Below, piece by piece: positions 52,391-61,545 of a stretch of 64,000 nt of DNA. Position 1 is the stretch's first letter, and every line of letters begins with the position of its first letter. The translations under genes were made by a program, and so were the position numbers. The notes below the pieces were generated by a model that saw nothing but the letters and a program-made list of their open reading frames with translations, did no database searches and was not told the DNA's origin. Location: contig CAVRVW010000003.1 of assembly GCA_963724695.1 (NCBI GenBank), positions 62,001 through 126,000 on the forward strand, given 5' to 3'. This DNA comes from CAVQFD01 sp963724695 (GTDB lineage: Bacteria > Acidobacteriota > Vicinamibacteria > Vicinamibacterales > CAVVIG01).

Positions 52391-53428
52391 TCAGGATTTT
52401 TTCTGCGCCGGTACGCGTTGAACCCAGCGGTACGGCTTTGAAGAGTTCTTCCAGAACACCTTCTCCATTGCCGTGGGCCCCTTGGTCTTCACGTACGCGC
52501 GGGAGACGCCGATGACGTTCGGATACGAGTTGAACTCGACGCCGTCGGACTGCGGCCAGTCGCTGCCGAACAGGATGCGGTCCTCGCCGAAGACGTCCCA
52601 CATCTGGTCGAGCCAATCCTTGTAGGTGCCAAGGTCAGTCGACACCTTGCCGTTCACCGGGCGCACCACTTCGGACAGCTTGGCGTACACGTTGGGCCGC
52701 TTGCCGAGCTCCTTCAGGTCGGCGACGAACTTGTGCACGGGCCGCCTGATCCGAATACTCCTTGACCCGGTACGTAATGCCCGGAATGTGATCCAGCACC
52801 ACGCGAAGGATTGGCACCTTGTCGAGCACCTTCAAGAGCGTGGCGGTCCCGTCAAGCCGTAACTCGGCGTGTCGATGTCGATGCTGCAGTCGGCGTCGGC
52901 CAGCCGCTTGATGTTGGCCATGTACTCCGGCTTTCGAAAGGCCATCGCGTAACCCGCCCTCGCGAACGCCCAGGAACATCTTGTTCTGAGCGAGCTTCTG
53001 AAGGTTCTTGAGGAAACTCCGCGTCCGTTCGGGTCGAGCCGGCCGACCACGCCGACGATGACCGGATTGTCCTTGGCCACGTCGAGCAGCCAGTAGTTGT
53101 CCTCGAGCGTGGCGGCCGCCTCGACGATGACGGCGCCGACGACGCCGAAGGGCTCCGCGACGAGGTTGAAGCGATTGGGCAGTGCGATGTGCCCCTGAGG
53201 CGGCTCGCCGCCCGCCGGCATGTCGCGCGGATATCCCATCCCGCCTGGCCGGCTCTTGTCGAAGATGTGGATGTGGGTGTCAATCACCGGGAACGGCGAC
53301 AGGACCTCGGCGCGCATCCGGGCCGCCTCCGCGGCCGGCACGCGTTGCGCCTTGACCGCCGTCTCCAGCGCGAGCGGCAGCGCCGCGAGAGATCCGATGA
53401 ATTGCCTGCGACTGAACGGGACCGTCAT
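52391..53428 (-). CDS. Amidohydrolase-2 family metal-dependent hydrolase, exported (several frameshifts)
   Basis: ATG 53428 with GAGGAGG upstream. Tat-like leader (FSRRQFIGSLAALPLALE), then the TIM-barrel amidohydrolase with the metal motif DTHIHIFD, VVGAVIVEAAATLEDNYWLLD, and the catalytic-Asp strand ILFGSDWPQSDGVEF near the C-terminus. Frame changes near 53020, 52960, 52865 and 52740 split it, with TIM-barrel strands readable throughout. This family includes decarboxylases and lactonases acting on aromatic or lactone substrates. Its Shine-Dalgarno can pair with a CCTCC just upstream (53432-53444). Confidence 0.83.
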
Positions 53429-53514
53429 ACGCCTCCTCGGGAGGACTGAAATGCAGGATTTGGCTGCATGCTCGCATTGGCGAGGCGGAAAGTAAACAGG
53501 GTGGGCCGTCGACT

Positions 53515-54387
53515 CTATTGCGCCCTCGTGTACTGCCCCGTGCCGAGCCTCCGGAAGGGGCCGCCATCTACGGAGAACTCCTCGGTGATCTCGAACGCCG
53601 TCTCGGAGGTCACGGCGATGACGCGGCGCAGCTGATACGTGCGGTTGCCGGCACGCACGGGTGAGGTCTGGAAGACGATGGCGAGCGGGCTGTGCCAGCT
53701 GGCCACGCTCAGCAGCTCCACGCCGTCGGGCCTCCGCTCGAGAAATGCGAGGGCTCTGGCGTCCGGGTCGAAGCCGATCGAGATGTTCTCCCGATACGTC
53801 TTGCCGTTGACCTGGCTGTCGACCTGTCCTGTGATGAAGTTTGCGCCCGCTCCCTTGGCGAACGTCGCCGTGCCGTCACGGCTGCCCACGCTCAGCGGCG
53901 GAAACTCGCCTCCCAGGTACTCGAAGGTCCACTTCCCGAGAAAGTACGCCACGCTCTGCTCGACCTGCGGCTGCACGACCTCTTGCCGCCCGCGTCGCTG
54001 CAGGGCGAATGCCACATCGAACGCCTGAGGACCAACCGACAGTGCCCCTGCTCCTGTCGCACGGTTGGCCTCGACGAGCAGGTCGCCCTTGACGGCTACG
54101 GGGCCCAGTTTCGAGTCTGCCGCGGCCTCGAACGTGACGCGGTTGCCGGCGACAGTGACGGTCTTGAGCGGCACCTCCCCAATGCCACCGAGGCCGGTCG
54201 CAATGCCTGAGTAGACATCGCCTCTCTTCACCAGCGTGATGATGAATGGGCTCTCGGCGCCGGTCGCCGGCTTGATCGTGCCGCGCCAGTTGCCGGCGAT
54301 GGGATCGGCGGGCTGTGCCGCCTGTTGCCCGGCCAAGCCGAAGCCGAGCGAAGCGATGAGAGCTGATGTCGCAAAGAAGTGTCGCAT
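53515..54387 (-). CDS. Secreted protein of unknown function
   Basis: 290 residues, intact. Signal peptide (FFATSALIASLGFGLAGQ), then two beta-rich halves. The first, ADPIAGNWRGTIKPATG through SGIATGLGGIGEVPLKTVTV, is a lipocalin-like barrel pattern; the second starts AYFLGKWTFEYLGGEF and contains GKTYRENISIGFDPDARALAFLE, a pattern seen in DUF1579-like calycin domains. Two tandem calycin-type domains would suggest binding of a small hydrophobic ligand; I offer no function. It follows the carboxylesterase gene by 28 bases. Confidence 0.75.
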   Translation of the reverse strand: MRHFFATSALIASLGFGLAGQQAAQPADPIAGNWRGTIKPATGAESPFIITLVKRGDVYSGIATGLGGIGEVPLKTVTVAGNRVTFEAAADSKLGPVAVKGDLLVEANRATGAGALSVGPQAFDVAFALQRRGRQEVVQPQVEQSVAYFLGKWTFEYLGGEFPPLSVGSRDGTATFAKGAGANFITGQVDSQVNGKTYRENISIGFDPDARALAFLERRPDGVELLSVASWHSPLAIVFQTSPVRAGNRTYQLRRVIAVTSETAFEITEEFSVDGGPFRRLGTGQYTRAQ

Positions 54388-54415
54388 AGCGGTTTTTGTA
54401 CTGAAGACCGGGCCG

Positions 54416-56020
54416 TTATCTCTGCCTTCGCGGCTGGCTCTGGAACTTCTCCTGAAAATCGAGCTGGGTCTTGAACAGCGCCGTTCCCGTGCGGATCGTC
54501 TCCCCGAGCTCGATGTGGGGCTCGCTCTTCAGGTCGAATGCGGGCCACTTCGGCAGCCCGGGACCGTTCGGATCCCCTCGCGTGACGAAGTTCGCCCAGT
54601 AGCTCGACATCTGATCGGCGAGCCGGCGGTCGACATCCGTGTAGGCGAAGCCCGCCTCGCGCGGATCGATACCCAGCACGTTGAACACGTACGGGATCTC
54701 CGCCGCGTGAAAGGCGCGAAGCTCGCTTGCGCGCGGGCTCGGCGGCACGTGGCTGAAGAGGTACAGATACGCCCGCTGCCCGGCCGTGACCGTGTGGCGG
54801 GCCCACGTGCGCATGTGCCACGAAAACGTGGCGTCGCGCCCCGCTGCGAGGAGTGCACGCGCGATGTCGGCCTCTCCCTTGACGTCGTACGCCTTCTCGA
54901 AGTCCTTCGCCAGGTCTCCATACTGCGTCGCGATTCGCTTCCTGAAGTCCTCCATCGTCGCCGGCAGGTTCGCACCGCCGCCGAGCGTGGTCATCTCATC
55001 TGCATTGGACCCGACGAGCACTGGTACCTTGGGCTGCAGCTTCTGGCGGAAGACCTCGCGGATCTCGTACGGCAGGACGAGGCCGTCGATCGTTTCCTGC
55101 GTGCGGAATCCCGGCACCGCGAGGAGCTTCTCCGCCGGCACTTGCCGCAGCGCCGCGATAGACTCCACCCCGGCGGCCTTCACGAAGTTCGCGCCCACCG
55201 TCTCGGCCGACACGACGCCGTCTCGGTCCACCTTCAGGAACGCACCGCGTCCGAACCGCCCGCCGCTTTCGCCCACGGCCCGGTGGAACAGCCCCGCGGA
55301 CACCGGCGTCGCGAGCAGCGTGTTGACGCTCCACGATCCCGCGGACTCGCCGCCGATCGTGACCCGCCCGCGATCGCCGCCAAACGCGCCGATGTTCCGC
55401 TGGACCCATCGGAGCGCGGCGATCTGGTCCATGACGCCGTAGTTGCCCGAGGTGCGGTTCGACAGGTCGGCGGCCGTCGCATTGAGCGGCGCTTCGGCCG
55501 TCAGCTCGCGGTGCGCCAGGTAGCCGAACACACCGAGCCGGTAGTTGATCGAGACGACCACGATGCCCTTGCGGGCCAGCGCCGCCCCGTCGCGGACGTC
55601 GCTGGTGCTCGAGCCGCGTGTGAGCGCACCGCCGTGGATCCACACGAACACGGGAAGCCGCTGCCGATCGCCCGCCTTGACCGGCGTCCAGACGTTGAGG
55701 GACAGGCAGTCTTCGCTCAGCGGACGCATCGGCCTGATGTAGACCGATCCGTTCGGATACTGCGTTTGCTGACACTCGGGGCCGTACTCGGAGCCGTCGC
55801 GCACGCCCGTCCATGGCGCCACCGGCTGCGGCGGGCGCCAGCGGAGGTTGCCGACCGGCGCCGCGGCATACGGGATGCCCCGGAAGGTGCGCACCCCGTC
55901 GGTCGACATGCCCGACACGAGGCCGCTGTCGGTCTTCACCGTATCGTCGGCGGCGCGGAGCGGCAGCAGCGCGGCGGCGAGAGCGACGGCGGTTGCCGCG
56001 AGAAGGCGCCGCAGCATCAT
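54416..56020 (-). CDS. Type B carboxylesterase, secreted
   Basis: 534 residues from ATG 56020, whose ATGA overlaps the stop of the upstream hydrolase. Signal peptide (LRRLLAATAVALAAALLPLRA). Type B landmarks: RTFRGIPYAAAPVGNLRWRP, EDCLSLNVWTP, VFVWIHGGALTRGSS (oxyanion hole), VTIGGESAGSWSVN (nucleophile Ser), GSNADEMTTLGG and AFHAAEIPYVFNVLG (His). The canonical cysteine bridge near EDCLSLN is present in half. No frameshift. It hydrolyses ester or amide bonds of a periplasmic substrate, consistent with the esterase next to it. Confidence 0.93.
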   Translation of the reverse strand: MMLRRLLAATAVALAAALLPLRAADDTVKTDSGLVSGMSTDGVRTFRGIPYAAAPVGNLRWRPPQPVAPWTGVRDGSEYGPECQQTQYPNGSVYIRPMRPLSEDCLSLNVWTPVKAGDRQRLPVFVWIHGGALTRGSSTSDVRDGAALARKGIVVVSINYRLGVFGYLAHRELTAEAPLNATAADLSNRTSGNYGVMDQIAALRWVQRNIGAFGGDRGRVTIGGESAGSWSVNTLLATPVSAGLFHRAVGESGGRFGRGAFLKVDRDGVVSAETVGANFVKAAGVESIAALRQVPAEKLLAVPGFRTQETIDGLVLPYEIREVFRQKLQPKVPVLVGSNADEMTTLGGGANLPATMEDFRKRIATQYGDLAKDFEKAYDVKGEADIARALLAAGRDATFSWHMRTWARHTVTAGQRAYLYLFSHVPPSPRASELRAFHAAEIPYVFNVLGIDPREAGFAYTDVDRRLADQMSSYWANFVTRGDPNGPGLPKWPAFDLKSEPHIELGETIRTGTALFKTQLDFQEKFQSQPRRQR

Positions 56021-57585
56021 CGGGCGGCGGCGGCCGTTGCCGCAGGCGCGAGCGCAGCCTTCTTGTGCGCGTCGAAGAAGTCGAAGAGGCCCGGGAAGTT
56101 CGGCGCGACCACGTCGCCGTGGTTGCCACCGGGCACCTCGATGTATTGATGCACCACGCCCAGCTCCTTCAGCTTCGCCACCATCGCGCGTGACCCTTGG
56201 ACGCTGACGGTCGGGTCCGCATCGCCGTGCACGACGAACTGCGGGATGTGCTTGATGCGCTCGAGTGTGGCGGGGGCGCCGGAGCCGGCGTACATCCCGA
56301 GCGCGGCCCAGATCGCCGGAAACTTCGGCGCCATCTTCCACGTGCCGATCGCGCCCATCGAGTGGCCCATGAGGTAGATGCGGTTCTCATCGATCTTGTA
56401 TTGCTGCCGCACGATCTCGAGCACCCGCATCACATCCTGCTCGCTCCGCTCCTGGACGCGTCGGGTGTTCGGATCCGCTGGCGGGTTGCCGACGCCCCAG
56501 CCGTACGACCCGTCCACGCGATACCCGAGCGGGGCGGCGACAATGTAGCCGCGCTGTTCGGCAAGCTTGGGGAAGGCCTGGTCGTAGTTGTCGAAGAACG
56601 AATTCTCGGTGCCCCCGAGGCCGTGGAGCGCGACGATCAGCGGATACGGCTTCGATCCGTTGTAGGCCCTGGGCACGTACATCCGGTAGGGCATGATCTC
56701 GCCCGCCGAGGCGAGAGGGTAGTGGCGCTTGAAGTCGCCGGTCTTCCCGGTGAATGCGTTCTTGCCCGATCGCGCGGCTGCGGCCACCGCCTCCGCCGCG
56801 GGGAAATCGCGGTCGGGATCGAAGGTGCTGAGCTCGAGCCGGCCGCGGTTGACGTTCCGCATGCGGTCAACCGGGTACAAGATGTCGGCGCGCACGGCTT
56901 CCGGCGCGCGCGCGGCATCGGCTTCGAGCTTCGCCACCAGCGAGTCGAGACCCTTTCGGAGGCTGATGGTCAGCACGGCCGTTCCCAGCTGGCGTTCAGC
57001 GTCCAGCACCTCGATGCCCAGCTGGTACGTGCCGTCGGCGACGCCAGCGAGGTCGAGCTCGAACGGGTAAGGCGAATCGCGCAGGTCGCGGCCGACGCCG
57101 TCGAACGCGCCCAGATCCTTGACGAGAGGCGGCGGACCGGAAGGCGCCTGCGCCGGGCCAGCCGGCCGCGCGCGCAGCGACGCTTTCGCGGTGAGCGGCC
57201 GCTCGAGCTTGATGGACGGGCTGTAAATCTGTTCCAGGCGAACCTCGTAGGGCCGCGAAGAGTCCACGACCACCCGGTCCGACCGGATCGCGAGCGATCC
57301 CGCGTAGTCCGCTTCGTCGGTCCACGGCCGCCCTGCCAGCAGCGACGTGCCCTTCGCGAGCAGCCGTCGAACCTCGCCGGTCTTCCCCAGCCGGCTCGCC
57401 TCGGCCAGCTCGCGGTCGACGGCGTCGATCTGAACCTTCAGTTCTCCCTCGGGCCGGACGGTCGCCTTGCGGCTGTTGTACCTGACCCGCAGCGACTGCA
57501 GGCTGGTCAGCGCCTGTGCGGTCGCCGCAGCCGGAACGAGAACCGCCAACGCCCAGATCGCCAGCGCTCGGAACAGCTTCTTCAT
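56017..57585 (-). CDS. Secreted alpha/beta-hydrolase, feruloyl/PHB-depolymerase-like
   Basis: 522 residues, intact. Signal peptide (LFRALAIWALAVLVPAAATA). The first about 240 residues are helical and beta-sandwich (LAEASRLGKTGEVRRLLAKG, YQLGIEVLDAERQLGTAVL); the C-terminal 280 are an alpha/beta-hydrolase with PLIVALHGLGGTENSFFDN, YLMGHSMGAIGTWKM (Ser), VVHGDADPTV (Asp) and PGGNHGDVV (His). This is the layout of PHB-depolymerase or feruloyl-esterase-like enzymes. It is overlapped by the carboxylesterase gene, so the pair is expressed together. Upstream lies array D. Confidence 0.88.
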   Translation of the reverse strand: MKKLFRALAIWALAVLVPAAATAQALTSLQSLRVRYNSRKATVRPEGELKVQIDAVDRELAEASRLGKTGEVRRLLAKGTSLLAGRPWTDEADYAGSLAIRSDRVVVDSSRPYEVRLEQIYSPSIKLERPLTAKASLRARPAGPAQAPSGPPPLVKDLGAFDGVGRDLRDSPYPFELDLAGVADGTYQLGIEVLDAERQLGTAVLTISLRKGLDSLVAKLEADAARAPEAVRADILYPVDRMRNVNRGRLELSTFDPDRDFPAAEAVAAAARSGKNAFTGKTGDFKRHYPLASAGEIMPYRMYVPRAYNGSKPYPLIVALHGLGGTENSFFDNYDQAFPKLAEQRGYIVAAPLGYRVDGSYGWGVGNPPADPNTRRVQERSEQDVMRVLEIVRQQYKIDENRIYLMGHSMGAIGTWKMAPKFPAIWAALGMYAGSGAPATLERIKHIPQFVVHGDADPTVSVQGSRAMVAKLKELGVVHQYIEVPGGNHGDVVAPNFPGLFDFFDAHKKAALAPAATAAAAR

Positions 57586-57620
57586 ACTCACCTCATGAAC
57601 GGTCGAGGGGATGGTACACG

Positions 57621-57688
57621 AAGTTCGGTGCTCGGTTCTCGGTGCTGGGTGCCCGGTGCGCCGCTCGGTTCTGGGTGCTCGGTTCAGG
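57621..57688. repeat. Degenerate 7-nt tandem array D
   Basis: Nine heptamers of the form GTKCTCG/GTGCTGG with one phase slip near 57663, in the 288-base gap between the cytochrome/copper-type gene at 57874 and the hydrolase at 57585. Nothing else recognisable was seen in the rest of the gap. Confidence 0.65.
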
Positions 57689-57873
57689 CTGTCGCCGGCC
57701 TCGGCTCCAAGTAAAAGAGGTCTGCGCCTGCGGCTATCCCGAGCCGAGGACAAGCAGATCCGAGGCGAGGGATCAGCGTCAGTTCGCGCTGGGGGTGGGG
57801 CCCCGGCGCAAGTTAAAGAATGCTGGCACCGCGCCGTCGACAGGGACGTCGCCCCCGGCCGCCCTCCGGCGCT

Positions 57874-59037
57874 CTACTGAGCCACGTAATCCAGGTTGAC
57901 CTGCAGCGGATACCGCCGCGGAATCGGGATCGCGAACTCGTCCGGGGGCGCGGGCGTGGCGACGATCTCGACCTTGGCGCCGGCCGGCAGCTCGATGGGC
58001 TCCGCCAGCCAGTACCGCCGGTACCACTGCGGCTGCGCCGAGCGGAGCTGCAGCAGAGGGACTCTCCGTCCGCCTTGCAGGACAGCGTGCACGTCGACGG
58101 TCTGATAGGCCTGATCGAAGCTCGGGCGGATGGCGACGACCCGTGCGGCGGTCTTGAGCGCGCCCGAGAAGGTGTGCTTCTCCGGCGCCTCGCCGGAGGT
58201 CGGACCATCGATGGCCAGTGCCTGAAGCTCGCGGCCCGACACCGGCGCGTCGGTCAGGTACAGGCCCACGGTGCTCTTGTCGGAGCGGGTCTCCTGCTCG
58301 TCCTGCCAGTGCTTCTTGTAGTGGACCTGCAGCTTGATCTTCGCGCCCGCCGGCACCTTGAACGCGGCGCCGCTCGGCGCGGCCGTCGCCTCGTGGCCGG
58401 GCACCCACGCCGCGAGCACCGGGCCGTTCTCGACCGACACCACGGCGTCCCTGACCATCGAGGTCCGCCCCGGCATCAGGTCGGCCGCCTTGACCCACTT
58501 GACCTCGGTGAAGCCGGTCGAGAGCAGGAATTCCTTCGTCTCTTCCATCGTGCCCGCCGGCAGCGTGTGCTCGGCGGCCATCGGGATCTTCACGTCCGGT
58601 TCGCCGGCGCGCCACACGTTGACGGGCGGCGCAAACGCCGGCGGGTCCTTCGCGAAATCGCCTTGTGGTGTGCCACCAACGGCCCACGTCACCAGGACAT
58701 CGAGCTCGCGGGTGGGCAGCGGGTGGCCCGCCTTCACGGCCGGACCCATCATGTCCGGGTACCAGGGCGGCATCTTCTCGCCGACCAGCTGCTCGCGGAT
58801 CGACTCGGCCCAGGGGATCGCGTCTTTGTACGACATGAGCGACATCGGTGTCGGCCCGCCGTCGAAATGGCACCGGCTGCACCGTTCGCGCAGGATCGGG
58901 TAGACGTGATCGTTGTAGTTGTACGGCGACGTGATGGCCTTGTGCGCTTCGGTGACCGGCGACAGCAGCGTCGCCATCACGATCGCTCCGGCCGTTCCGA
59001 CCGCCGCCGCGAGACCGACGTTAAGGCTTCGACCCAT
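57874..59037 (-). CDS. Secreted cytochrome c / copper monooxygenase-like protein, intact
   Basis: 387 residues from ATG 59037, overlapping the upstream metal-binding gene by 17 bases. N-terminal signal or anchor (VGLAAAVGTAGAIVMATLL), then YNDHVYPILRERCSRCH (heme Cys53, Cys56, His57), PTPMSLMSYKDAIPWAESIR and EKMPPWYPDMM, then a beta-rich domain with KIKLQVHYKKHWQ and VDVHAVLQGG. The layout equals that of the gene at 49139. The HY/H motifs fit type II copper sites, but the ligands are not proven. The overlap with a protein carrying three metal-binding modules supports a metal-dependent role. Confidence 0.85.
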   Translation of the reverse strand: MGRSLNVGLAAAVGTAGAIVMATLLSPVTEAHKAITSPYNYNDHVYPILRERCSRCHFDGGPTPMSLMSYKDAIPWAESIREQLVGEKMPPWYPDMMGPAVKAGHPLPTRELDVLVTWAVGGTPQGDFAKDPPAFAPPVNVWRAGEPDVKIPMAAEHTLPAGTMEETKEFLLSTGFTEVKWVKAADLMPGRTSMVRDAVVSVENGPVLAAWVPGHEATAAPSGAAFKVPAGAKIKLQVHYKKHWQDEQETRSDKSTVGLYLTDAPVSGRELQALAIDGPTSGEAPEKHTFSGALKTAARVVAIRPSFDQAYQTVDVHAVLQGGRRVPLLQLRSAQPQWYRRYWLAEPIELPAGAKVEIVATPAPPDEFAIPIPRRYPLQVNLDYVAQ

Positions 59038-60397
59038 AAGCAGTTTTGATGTCCGCGATCGCCGCGGCAAACGTGTTGTAGCTTTCGGTGAGCTTTTCGC
59101 GGTTTCCGAGGTCGCCGTAAAGATCCAGCATCCATGCCGCAAGCACCACGCGGCGGATCGCGTTGGAGGCCTGCGCGCGCTGTCGGTTCGGCAGCTCCGC
59201 CGTGGTGTCTTCCAGAGCAATCGCGATGTCCTTGCTCAGCATCGTCGGCTGGTAGACGAACCCGAACTGCCCATCCTTGATGAGCGTGTCGACCTCGGTG
59301 CTGCACAGCGCGAGCAGGCGCAGAAGCTCTGACGAGACCTTGGGCAGCGTCTGACCGAGCGCCACGGCATCGAGGCGCGACATCGTCGGGTTGCAGTTGG
59401 TCATCGTCTCTGCCAGGTTCGATGAACCGGCCGACGTCGTGGCCATCGGCGTGGACATCGTCACGCCCGACATCGGCGGACGTGAGCCAGGCGCCGGCGA
59501 TGCGGACGGTGCCGCCGCAGGTGCAGGCTGGGCCGCGGAGGCCGTGGCCGGCGCCGGCTTGGCGCCCGTCGTGGCGGCGGCTGTGGTCTGCGGTGCAGGC
59601 TTGGCGCCGGTCCCGGGCGCCGTGGGTGGCGCGACCGAGATCTCCGTGAACGTGAAATCGAACCGCTGCTCGGGTTCGCCCTTCTTGAACACGAGCTTGG
59701 CCGCGACACGGAGCGGCGCTTCCTTGCTGATGGCGGGCGTGTTGGGGATGCTGGCCTCGAGCGTGAGGCCGTCGCGCGCCACGCTCAACGGCACCGAAGC
59801 GATCTCGCGGTTGTTCTCCTCGCGGGTCACCAGCCGGCCGGTGAACTCCTTCGGCGAAATCGGCTTGGTGAAATTGTCGTAGAAGTACATCCGGAACTGG
59901 CCCGCGCGAGGATAGGTGCCTTCGAGATGATGCCACTTGTCCGCGGCCATGAAGAACTGGCCGCCGTAACGCGGGTTGTGATCGCCGTGGGCGCGCAACG
60001 CCTGTTCGAGCTTGCGCGGCTGCCCGTTCGCGCAGTTCCCCGGCTCGAGCAGCCGCGAATTGGTCGCATCCGGGCAGCTCCAGTACTTCGAGACGGTCAC
60101 CTGGACGAGCTCGCGCTTGTCGATCGGGCAGACGCCGGGCTTGGTCGTGATGACGGCGGCGTGATTCGGACACGACCACGCGATGTCGAGCCGCACCGGC
60201 TCCAGATCCATACGGCAGATCGGACAGCGGCCCGGTTTGTCGTCCACGACCTCGGCGTCCATCGGACAGATGTAAGAGACCGGCGGCAGCTGTTCCTGCG
60301 CGTGCGTGTGAAGGAGGCCCAGCCGTGGGACCTGCGGCAGCTGAGATCCCAGCATCAGCAGGGCGACCAGCACTGGAAAAGTTCGCCTGGCAGACAT
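59021..60397 (-). CDS. Secreted protein with three tandem heavy-metal-binding-like modules
   Basis: 458 residues from ATG 60397, with a signal peptide (TFPVLVALLMLGSQLP). Three Cys-rich modules follow: ICPMDAEVVDDKPGRCPICRMDLEP (split here as ICPMD at 43-47 and CPIC at 58-61), SCPNH at 76-80 with CPID at 90-93, and SCPD at 107-110 with CANG at 122-125. The first is a full HMBD-type motif (CPMx9-12CPxCxM) seen in copper-efflux proteins; the next two are degenerate. Then come an uncharacterised domain (HNPRYGGQFFMAADKWHHLEG, VTREENNREIASVPL), a Pro/Ala/Thr linker (about 255-320), and a helical C-terminus. It probably delivers or stores copper for the cytochrome/copper-type protein encoded next. 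Confidence 0.82.
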   Translation of the reverse strand: MSARRTFPVLVALLMLGSQLPQVPRLGLLHTHAQEQLPPVSYICPMDAEVVDDKPGRCPICRMDLEPVRLDIAWSCPNHAAVITTKPGVCPIDKRELVQVTVSKYWSCPDATNSRLLEPGNCANGQPRKLEQALRAHGDHNPRYGGQFFMAADKWHHLEGTYPRAGQFRMYFYDNFTKPISPKEFTGRLVTREENNREIASVPLSVARDGLTLEASIPNTPAISKEAPLRVAAKLVFKKGEPEQRFDFTFTEISVAPPTAPGTGAKPAPQTTAAATTGAKPAPATASAAQPAPAAAPSASPAPGSRPPMSGVTMSTPMATTSAGSSNLAETMTNCNPTMSRLDAVALGQTLPKVSSELLRLLALCSTEVDTLIKDGQFGFVYQPTMLSKDIAIALEDTTAELPNRQRAQASNAIRRVVLAAWMLDLYGDLGNREKLTESYNTFAAAIADIKTAYGSKP

Positions 60398-60406
60398 GTC
60401 CTTATC

Positions 60407-61496
60407 TTAAGCCTTTCCGGGCAGAATCACGCCCCGGGCGCCCTCGCCGGAGGCCAGGGCGCCGAGCGCCTCGTTCACCTCCGTCAGCTGGTACGTCCGG
60501 CTGACCAGCTCCTTGAGCTTGAGCCGGCCCTCCCGGTACCAGCCCGCCAGCCGGGCGATGTCGGCAGCAGGACACCCCGACCCATAGACTGACCCGATCA
60601 CCCGCTTGTCGTGCATGACAAACGGGAACAAGGGCAGGGACGCCACAGCATCGAGGCGTGACAATCCGGTGATAACCACGGCGCCGCCTTTTCGCGCGCC
60701 CGCGAGCGCCGCTGCTAGCGTCTCTGGCGTTCCGACCGTGTCGAAGACGAAATCCGCGCCGCCGCCGGTGAGGTCGCGGATGGCATCCACCAGATTGGAC
60801 GCCGCCTCAACCGTGTCGGTGGCGCCGAACTGCCTGGCAAAGGCGAGCGGCGGGGCCGTGCGGTCGAGCGCCACGATCTTCGTCGCGCCGCAAATGGCGG
60901 CCCCCTGCACCACGTTCAAGCCCACGCCGCCCGCGCCGATGACGGCGACGCTGGCGCCCGCTGGCACCCTGGCGGCCGTCGTGACGGCGCCGACGCCGGT
61001 GACCACCGCGCAGCCGAGCGTCGCGAGCGCCTCGAACGGCGTGTCGCGGTCCACGACCACCGCTCCGGCCTGGTCGACGACCGCATGCTGAGCGAAACAG
61101 GCGGTGCTCAGAAAGTGCGCCACATCCTGTCCGCGCGCACGGATCCGGCGTCGCCCCCGACGGCAGCTTGTTGCGGAACGTGGTCCGGTCGAGCCGGTCA
61201 CAGAGCACTTCACGCCCGGCGGCGCAGGGCGGGCAGACACCGCACGGAGGCGCCCAGCAGAAGACCACGTGGTCGCCCGGTCTGACCCGGGTGACATCCG
61301 CGCCCACCTCGAGGACGACGCCGGCGCCTTCGTGCCCGAGGACGACCGGTGTACGAATCGGCCAGTCTCCCCGTGCCGGGTGCAGGTCCGAGTGGCACAC
61401 GCCAGCGGCGCGCACCTCGACCAGTACCTCGCCCGCCCCCGGCGGTCCGAGCTCGACGTCTTCCACCGAGAGCGGCTTCCCGCTCTCCCAGAGCAC
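60407..61496 (-). CDS. Zinc-dependent alcohol dehydrogenase (one or more frameshifts)
   Basis: Medium-chain alcohol dehydrogenase from a GTG at 61496, immediately next to array E. Motifs: catalytic zinc Cys in AGVCHSDLH, VVLGHEGAGVV, structural zinc Cys cluster CGVCPPCAAGREVLC, cofactor-binding GAGGVGLNVVQGAAICG, and C-terminal KRVIGSVYGSGCP. A frame change near 61150 joins NKLPSGATPD to HFLSTACFAQHAVVD. The family's usual start reads TTAAVLWESGKPL, and TTAA codons are present upstream without a start codon before them, so the native N-terminus may have been lost to the array. It oxidises an alcohol, with a fatty-acid-type pathway suggested by its neighbours. Confidence 0.87.
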
Positions 61497-61510
61497 CGCG
61501 GCCGTTGTAC

Positions 61511-61545
61511 CGAATTCCCAATTCCTAATTCCTAATTCTCAATTT
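61511..61545. repeat. Degenerate 7-nt tandem array E
   Basis: Five in-phase heptamers of the form CYAATTC. The last overlaps the TGA stop of the phosphotransferase gene, and the first ends 15 bases from the start of the alcohol dehydrogenase gene. Confidence 0.65.
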
